Both the position numbers and the translations under genes were made by a program. A stretch of DNA of 26,543 bases from AC-32 sp036265535 (lineage in GTDB: Bacteria; Actinomycetota; Thermoleophilia; Gaiellales; Gaiellaceae): assembly GCA_036265535.1 (NCBI GenBank), contig DATAOV010000073.1:1-26543 (forward strand), written 5' to 3'. Below the pieces are notes generated by a model. It was given only the letters and a program-made list of their open reading frames with translations, was not told the DNA's origin and did not search any database. The number at the start of each line of letters is the position of its first letter. Positions within the stretch are counted from its first letter, which is position 1. Shown piece after piece: positions 22,750 through 26,543 of this stretch.

Positions 22750-22949
22750 CCGGAACGGGCCATGGTCGCCATGTTGGACCCCAGGGCCAGCAGCCGATGC
22801 CCGCTCGTGGGCGAGGGCCATGCCTCCGTTGTGGCAGTACTTCTCGGGTCTGCCAAAGTCCCCCGGCGACGTCGCCTTCGTCAAGAGTGTCTGTTATCCG
22901 CAGTAGCAGCTCCTACTGAACTCCGCACGGTGAATAGGGAGGATGCGAA
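22750..22949 (+). promoter_or_regulatory. Upstream region of the reductase gene with a 6-6-6 inverted repeat
   Basis: No gene is supported in the stretch between the terminator at 22648 and the reductase. CAGTAG (22901-22906) and CTACTG (22913-22918) form an inverted repeat about 31 bases before the reductase ATG, where a repressor site would be expected. The ribosome site AGGGAGGA (22936-22943) lies just downstream. No convincing -10/-35 pair was found. Confidence 0.35.
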
Positions 22950-23576
22950 ATGAGAATCGGGATCATTGGCGCCGGGCATATCGGCGGCACGCTTGCCAGG
23001 CTCTTCGTCGATGGCGGCCACGAGGTCGCGGTCAGCAACTCGCGCGGCCCGGAGACGCTGGAGAGCCTCGTCGAGGAGCTCGGCGACCGCGCGCGGGCAA
23101 CGACGGCGGCCGACGCCGCGCTCTTCGGCGACGTCGCAGTCGTGTCGGTGCCCTTCGGTCGCTACCGCGAGCTGCCGACCGAAGCTGCCGCGGGCAAGAT
23201 CGTGATCGACACCAACAATTACTACCCGCAGCGCGACGGCCACTTCGAGGAACTCGACAGCGATCGCATCACCTCGAGCGAGCTGCTGCAAGCACACCTC
23301 CCGGGCGCCCGGGTGGTCAAAACCTTCAACGCGATCCAGTGGAAGCGTTTGCGCGACAACGGCCGTCCCGCTGGTGATCCCGAGCGGCTTGGTATTCCCA
23401 TCTCGGGCGACGACGACGAGGCGAAGCAAACCGTCGCAGCCCTGGTCGACCAGATCGGCTTTGACCCGGTCGACGCGGGCACGCTCGCGGAGGGCGGGCG
23501 CAAGCATCAAACCGGCGCACCCGCTTACACCCCGGGCGTGCGCACCGAAGAGTTGCGCGCCCTTCTCGCCGCCTGA
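22950..23576 (+). CDS. NADPH:F420-reductase-like NAD(P)-binding oxidoreductase
   Basis: A 208-residue Rossmann protein. MRIGIIGAGHIGGTLARLF carries G-x-G-x-x-G at 7-12. SNSRGPETL after strand 2, with Ser/Arg near 29-32, favours NADPH. VVSVPFGRYRELP and VIDTNNYYPQRDG follow. VVKTFNAIQWKRL is a family hallmark of the NADP oxidoreductase, coenzyme F420-dependent group. Many members use other acceptors, so the F420 link is a family inference. The ATG at 22950 has AGGGAGGA six bases upstream. The gene stands alone between two copies of a palindromic repeat and may have been acquired as a unit. Confidence 0.87.
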   Translation: MRIGIIGAGHIGGTLARLFVDGGHEVAVSNSRGPETLESLVEELGDRARATTAADAALFGDVAVVSVPFGRYRELPTEAAAGKIVIDTNNYYPQRDGHFEELDSDRITSSELLQAHLPGARVVKTFNAIQWKRLRDNGRPAGDPERLGIPISGDDDEAKQTVAALVDQIGFDPVDAGTLAEGGRKHQTGAPAYTPGVRTEELRALLAA

Positions 23577-23636
23577 GCAGAAGAACGCCCAGAGGTTCCA
23601 ACACAGTGGTTCGCTGAATGGGCAGACGAGCGGATC

Positions 23637-23707
23637 GCTGCCCCCAAAAAGCAATGTTTGTGGACCCTGGCCGTTCTCCCTGCAAACTAGGCCGCTTTCA
23701 GGGAGCG
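23637..23707 (+). repeat. Palindromic repeat, copy B
   Basis: Same orientation as copy A. It shares GCTGCCC, TGGACCCTGG, CTCCCTGCAAAC, GGCCG and CAGGGAGCG. The stem CTCCCTG (23676-23682) pairs perfectly with CAGGGAG (23699-23705). Compared with copy A, the innermost pair is G-C instead of T-A and the outermost is C-G instead of T-G, so pairing is conserved while sequence changes. It starts 60 bases after the reductase stop. Confidence 0.6.
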
Positions 23708-23747
23708 AGCGTGTTCATCAGGTGACATCCCTGCGCTCATAGGCCGT

Positions 23748-23859
23748 TTCCAAAACGTGAACCGGCCCGCGGACTAGGACTGCTGTGCCCGGCTCGACGG
23801 TTGCGGATGACTTAGCTTCGCAAACACTCTGGCCCATGACCGGACCTTCCAAAACGTGA
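23748..23859 (+). repeat. 13-bp direct repeat pair
   Basis: TTCCAAAACGTGA occurs at 23748-23760 and again at 23847-23859, 99 bases apart, with unrelated flanks. It lies in the non-coding gap before the DUF1996 gene. No coding explanation is seen. Confidence 0.5.
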
Positions 23860-23900
23860 GCCCTTGGTCGAGGCCACCTGCTTTCACGTAGACCGAGCGT

Positions 23901-24770
23901 TCAACCGGTTGACCGCGAGCAGCGCCTCTTTTCCGCAGCGCACGCTTCCACCAGGCGTTTCAACTCACCCTGCTTCCACGCGTTGAAGAAGTCGGCGTGA
24001 CCGGAATAGACCCCTCCTGACGCGAGCGCAAGGCCGGCGCCACCGCGAATGGGATAGGCGACCGTCAGCCGTAGGCCCGGCACCTTGACCGGATGCGAGG
24101 CCGGACAGCGCAGGCGGCTGCTGTAGGCCATGTGGCTGCGATGGTCGGAGCTGTCCAGACGCTTGCCGTCCCAGCAGTCGGGGAAGTTGATGTTCAAGCG
24201 GAGATACCCCGTCAAGCGTCGACCGACCATTCCCGCCCGCCGCCGCGAGCACTCTGGGATCGACGCGGACGGCCTGAACGGGCCGGTCGGGTAGGCGCAG
24301 TTCCAGAACACGATTCGCGTCGGCTGCGCCGCATTCGCCCCGGCGTTTCCTGCCACGATCTTGAGACCCGGAGGAAACGGATGGACCTGGTCGATTGATC
24401 GAATGCGGTAGTAGATGAGTGCCTCCAGCGGCTTCACGATATGGCCATTCCGGTAGAGCGCCGGCACCCAGTACGCGGCGGTGTCGGCCTTTCGCATGCA
24501 CGTCGTGCCGTGCGCGAGCAGGCTCTGCAGCGAGGAGCGGGCATCGGTGGACGTGTTGCCGAAGAACTCGTGCGGATGCGAGGCGCCCGGTAGGCCGGGC
24601 CGGACGATCGGATCGTCGGGCGCAGAGTGGCTGAAGAGGCAATCGCTGAAGAAGTTCGTCCCGCGCGGCGACAGAGAGCCCGACTCGGCGCCTCCGGCTA
24701 CCGGCACCCCAGCCGAAGCCCCCACCGCGAGCAGCAGACCTCCTGCGAGGATCATCGTCCGAAGCGTCAT
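23901..24770 (-). CDS. Secreted DUF1996 domain protein
   Basis: 289 residues. The signal peptide is MTLRTMILAGG LLLAVGASA with a hydrophobic core to about residue 25. The rest is a DUF1996 domain with its conserved blocks: SHPHEFFGN near the N-terminus, NFPDCWDGKRLDSSDHRSHM in the middle, CPASHPVKVP and SGHADFFNAW near the end. The many conserved His, Asp and Cys residues suggest metal or carbohydrate binding, but no activity is established for the family. The ATG at 24770 has GGGAGGAG (24775-24782) four bases upstream, preferred over 24806. It diverges from the third ECF sigma gene. The last codons and stop form a 12-bp palindrome, TCAACCGGTTGA. Confidence 0.85.
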   Translation of the reverse strand: MTLRTMILAGGLLLAVGASAGVPVAGGAESGSLSPRGTNFFSDCLFSHSAPDDPIVRPGLPGASHPHEFFGNTSTDARSSLQSLLAHGTTCMRKADTAAYWVPALYRNGHIVKPLEALIYYRIRSIDQVHPFPPGLKIVAGNAGANAAQPTRIVFWNCAYPTGPFRPSASIPECSRRRAGMVGRRLTGYLRLNINFPDCWDGKRLDSSDHRSHMAYSSRLRCPASHPVKVPGLRLTVAYPIRGGAGLALASGGVYSGHADFFNAWKQGELKRLVEACAAEKRRCSRSTG

Positions 24771-24898
24771 CCGGCTCCTCCCTTCCCGTGCCCGCGTCGC
24801 AGGCACGTCGCGACTTCCAGTACCAGGCAGACGAGTCGCGAGGCTCCGGGCTTTAGTCGACGTAAACAGATCACGCCCTCTGCCGCGTCTGTTCGCTA

Positions 24899-24905
24899 GA
24901 GGAGG
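24899..24905 (+). promoter_or_regulatory. Strong Shine-Dalgarno facing a non-standard start
   Basis: GAGGAGG at 24899-24905 is the best ribosome site near the third ECF sigma gene, but it lies 47 bases before the GTG at 24953. The in-frame codon at ideal spacing (eight bases) is ATC at 24914, and the frame is open from there: RRARQRFPDGATVREIE. Translation may start at ATC, giving 13 more residues. Confidence 0.4.
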
Positions 24906-24952
24906 TTGCCGCCATCCGACGTGCTCGTCAGCGGTTTCCGGACGGCGCGACC

Positions 24953-25435
24953 GTGCGCGAGATCGAGATGGTCTACCTGAGCCGGTTCAACGAGTTCTGC
25001 AGTGTCGCGAACGCGATCCTGCACGATCGCGAGCGGGCGAAGGACGCCGTCCAAGATGCGTTCGTCTCGGCTCTCAGCCGCAAGAACCAGTGGCGTGGTG
25101 AGGGAAGTCTCGACGCCTGGCTCTGGAGGGCGGTTCTGAACGCGGCCCGGGACCGCCGGCGGAAGCACGAGGCGATCCCCGTCTCGGACCCAGTCGCGGC
25201 ATCTCGTGTCGAGCCTTCGGGCTCATTGGACGGGTCGGACGCCGGCGCCTTCGTCGCCGCCCTTGCCGGCTTGACCGAGCGACAGCGGCTCGTCCTGTTC
25301 CTCCGCTACTACGGCGACCTCGGTTATCGACAGATCGCGGAGACGCTCGGCATCAAGTCGGGGACCGTCGCCGCCACCATCCATCAAGCCCAGGAGCACC
25401 TGCGGCACCGACTGCAGGTGGCGGTCGATGACTGA
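24953..25435 (+). CDS. ECF sigma factor (third in window)
   Basis: 160 residues from GTG. Region 2 is FCSVANAILHDRERAKDAVQ, then DAFVSALSRK and GSLDAWLWRAVLNAARDRRR. Region 4 is GLTERQRLVLFLRYYGDLGY, with an HTH RQIAETLGIKSGTVAATIHQ. A linker of about 45 residues separates them. The start is uncertain: GTG 24953 has no ribosome site, ATG 24968 would be shorter, and an ATC at 24914 sits behind a strong GAGGAGG. The gene overlaps the next one by eight bases, so the two are coupled. The downstream one-helix membrane protein is the probable anti-sigma factor. Confidence 0.82.
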   Translation: MREIEMVYLSRFNEFCSVANAILHDRERAKDAVQDAFVSALSRKNQWRGEGSLDAWLWRAVLNAARDRRRKHEAIPVSDPVAASRVEPSGSLDGSDAGAFVAALAGLTERQRLVLFLRYYGDLGYRQIAETLGIKSGTVAATIHQAQEHLRHRLQVAVDD

Positions 25436-26048
25436 GCACGACCAGCTTGTCGGCCAGGTGCTCGAGCGCTGGCGAGTCGAGGGCGAAGTCCCTGACTGGG
25501 AGGACGTGCTCGCCCGGGCGGGCCTTGTCGAGCAGGCGCAGCCCCAGAGCTGGCTTCCGCGCCGATTCGCGACCCCCCGTCGCCTCTATGCGGCCCTCCT
25601 CCTCGCAGGGGTGGTCGCGGTCGCCGCACCGGCGTTCGCGATCGTGGCGCGTCAGCTGCTCAGCGGGCACCCGGTTCGGGGGACGGCCACCACGACCCAC
25701 GTCGAGCTCGGCGCCCGGAGTTCGGCCGACCTAAGACTGCGTTCGAGCGGGAGCCCACTGAGACGCGACTCTTCGGGCTTCCGGTTCTCGCGCTCGGCCA
25801 CGGACCATGCGCGGTCCTTCCGCTGGACGCTCGAGCTCCACGGGCTGGATTCGGTGGCCGAGGCGCGGCTCGCCATCCCGGGGCGGGCGATTGTGCTCTG
25901 CAGGCCCTGCCGGAGCGGTGGAGGCGTGTTTGTCCTCCGGGACGGCGCCGCGCTGGGGCTGTTGAACGGCCGGGGGACGTTCACGCTCGGCAGTGCCTCG
26001 CGCCGGATAGCGCCGTCGGCCGGCGGGCGACTACCGCGCCAACCCTAA
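25428..26048 (+). CDS. Single-pass membrane protein, probable anti-sigma factor
   Basis: 206 residues. A short acidic cytoplasmic segment (1-50: LVGQVLERWRVEGEVPDWED) is followed by one transmembrane helix near 53-74 (LYAALLLAGVVAVAAPAFAI) and an extracytoplasmic domain of about 130 residues, Arg/Ser-rich, with a Cys pair (LCRPCRSGGG). I do not recognise the domain. The eight-base overlap with the ECF sigma gene (ATGACTGA) and the topology argue for a cognate anti-sigma factor, but no known anti-sigma motif is visible. A membrane sensor of unknown kind is the alternative. The stop is followed by a 159-bp gap with a weak CCGCC/GGCGG hairpin at 26087-26102. Confidence 0.7.
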   Translation: MTEHDQLVGQVLERWRVEGEVPDWEDVLARAGLVEQAQPQSWLPRRFATPRRLYAALLLAGVVAVAAPAFAIVARQLLSGHPVRGTATTTHVELGARSSADLRLRSSGSPLRRDSSGFRFSRSATDHARSFRWTLELHGLDSVAEARLAIPGRAIVLCRPCRSGGGVFVLRDGAALGLLNGRGTFTLGSASRRIAPSAGGRLPRQP

Positions 26049-26207
26049 GGAAGCTAGGCGTTGCTTTTGCGACTCGTTCCTTGATTCCGCCCCGTGCGGC
26101 GGTTCGGCCGACCCGAAGATGGCGGAGTCAGCCTGGGTTTTCGGAAATCGTCTTGGAGGATTCGATCGTGGGACGATGACTTCCCGGCCCGACCGGCAGA
26201 ACAGGAT

Positions 26208-26543
26208 TCAATGCGGCTCGGCCCGGCCTCGGTTGAGCGCGACGACCTTCTTGTCGAGGATGCAGTACTTCGGCAGGTAAAGAATTACCGCGTGCCCGCG
26301 GACCTGGAATGACGAGCTGCTCGGCGGATCGCCGATCGACATCGCACAGCTGGCGCTGAGCTCAGCCACCGCGCGTGGCGTCGCTCCCGGCGGGAGCGCC
26401 ATCACGATCTTCGTCCGTAGCGGCCGCGGCCTCCCGAGGTCGAGTCGTTTCGACATGCACGAGTAAGCGGCGTCGGCATATTCGAGCAGGCGAGTGGTCT
26501 GCGTCGGCTTCAGGATCTTGTAGTTCGCAGCGGTGAGCTGTGC
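26208..26543 (-). CDS. Unrecognised protein, 3' part only (runs off window)
   Basis: The reverse-strand frame is open from the window edge to a stop at 26208, giving the C-terminal 111 residues. The visible part contains NYKILKPTQTTRLLEYADAA, then YSCMSKRL, KIVMALPPGATPRAVAELSA, SCAMSIGDPP and a well-formed end FQVRGHAVILYLPKYCILDK. Three cysteines (in YSCM, SASCAM and KYCIL) could form disulfides in a secreted protein. An internal ATG at 26456 exists, but the residues upstream continue the same style, so the real start is outside. I do not recognise the family and assign no function. Confidence 0.55.
   Translation of the reverse strand, partial: AQLTAANYKILKPTQTTRLLEYADAAYSCMSKRLDLGRPRPLRTKIVMALPPGATPRAVAELSASCAMSIGDPPSSSSFQVRGHAVILYLPKYCILDKKVVALNRGRAEPH

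Larger units (their letters stand above)
23577..23900. other. 324-bp non-coding gap between convergent reductase and DUF1996 genes
   Basis: No gene is supported. The gap holds repeat copy B (23637-23707) and two direct copies of a 13-bp word (listed separately). No hairpin with a T-run is seen directly after the reductase stop, so copy B may serve as its terminator. Confidence 0.45.

Noticed and set aside
22683..23707. Integron attC sites around the reductase
   Set aside because: The repeats lack the paired RYYYAAC/GTTRRRY core sites in both copies and no integrase is present, so only a generic palindromic repeat is claimed.
23901..23912. 12-bp palindrome TCAACCGGTTGA at the DUF1996 stop
   Set aside because: It consists of the last codons plus the stop; short GC-balanced palindromes occur by chance and no second copy of this word was seen.
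26094..26312. Small plus-strand open frame near the right end
   Set aside because: It has no ribosome site, overlaps the better-formed minus-strand partial gene and lacks any family-like sequence.

Overview
The window is high-GC, gene-dense DNA of an actinobacterial type. The gene repertoire (an ECF sigma factor with a SnoaL-like tail, a very large LuxR regulator of the LAL class, a small secreted cupredoxin, a DUF1996 protein and an NADPH:F420-reductase-like enzyme) resembles Thermoleophilia such as Gaiellales or Solirubrobacterales. That placement is inference from gene content only. No rRNA, tRNA, CRISPR array or intact transposon was seen.

Left part (1-3753): a broken M6-peptidase-like C-terminal remnant, a 14-helix drug-type MFS exporter, a palindrome in the divergent gap before a very short STAS protein, and an ECF sigma factor whose 3' end overlaps the STAS gene tail to tail. 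A universal stress protein follows.

Central catabolic part (3750-12788): a tightly coupled minus-strand set of glutamine synthetase-like ligase, aldehyde dehydrogenase and short-chain dehydrogenase lies divergent from an APC-family amine/amino-acid permease. A second coupled pair follows: a choline/ethanolamine-kinase-like protein and an 801-residue flavin/folate enzyme of the dimethylglycine/sarcosine dehydrogenase family. A HAD hydrolase diverges from this pair. Read together, the genes suggest uptake of a small amino alcohol or methylated amine, capping of the amine with glutamate, stepwise oxidation of the alcohol to an acid, and N-demethylation into the one-carbon pool. The substrate is not determined by the sequence.

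Regulatory and secreted part (12789-26543): a cysteine-synthase-like PLP enzyme, a DMT transporter and a LAL-type LuxR regulator form a minus-strand run. Then come a secreted cupredoxin, an ECF sigma factor, a convergent RskA-like anti-sigma factor and a secreted RTX-repeat protein. The anti-sigma and RTX genes diverge from two near-identical ECF-type promoters (GGAAT, 17 bases, GTC), one on each strand. Further right are a secreted sialidase-like Asp-box protein, an NADP/F420-type reductase flanked by two copies of a palindromic repeat, a secreted DUF1996 protein, a third ECF sigma factor overlapping a one-helix membrane protein (probable anti-sigma), and the 3' part of an unrecognised cysteine-containing protein running off the window.

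The genome is compact. Several convergent gene pairs share or abut their stop codons, and several same-strand pairs overlap as ATGA. Clear hairpin terminators appear only after the cupredoxin, RTX and sialidase genes.
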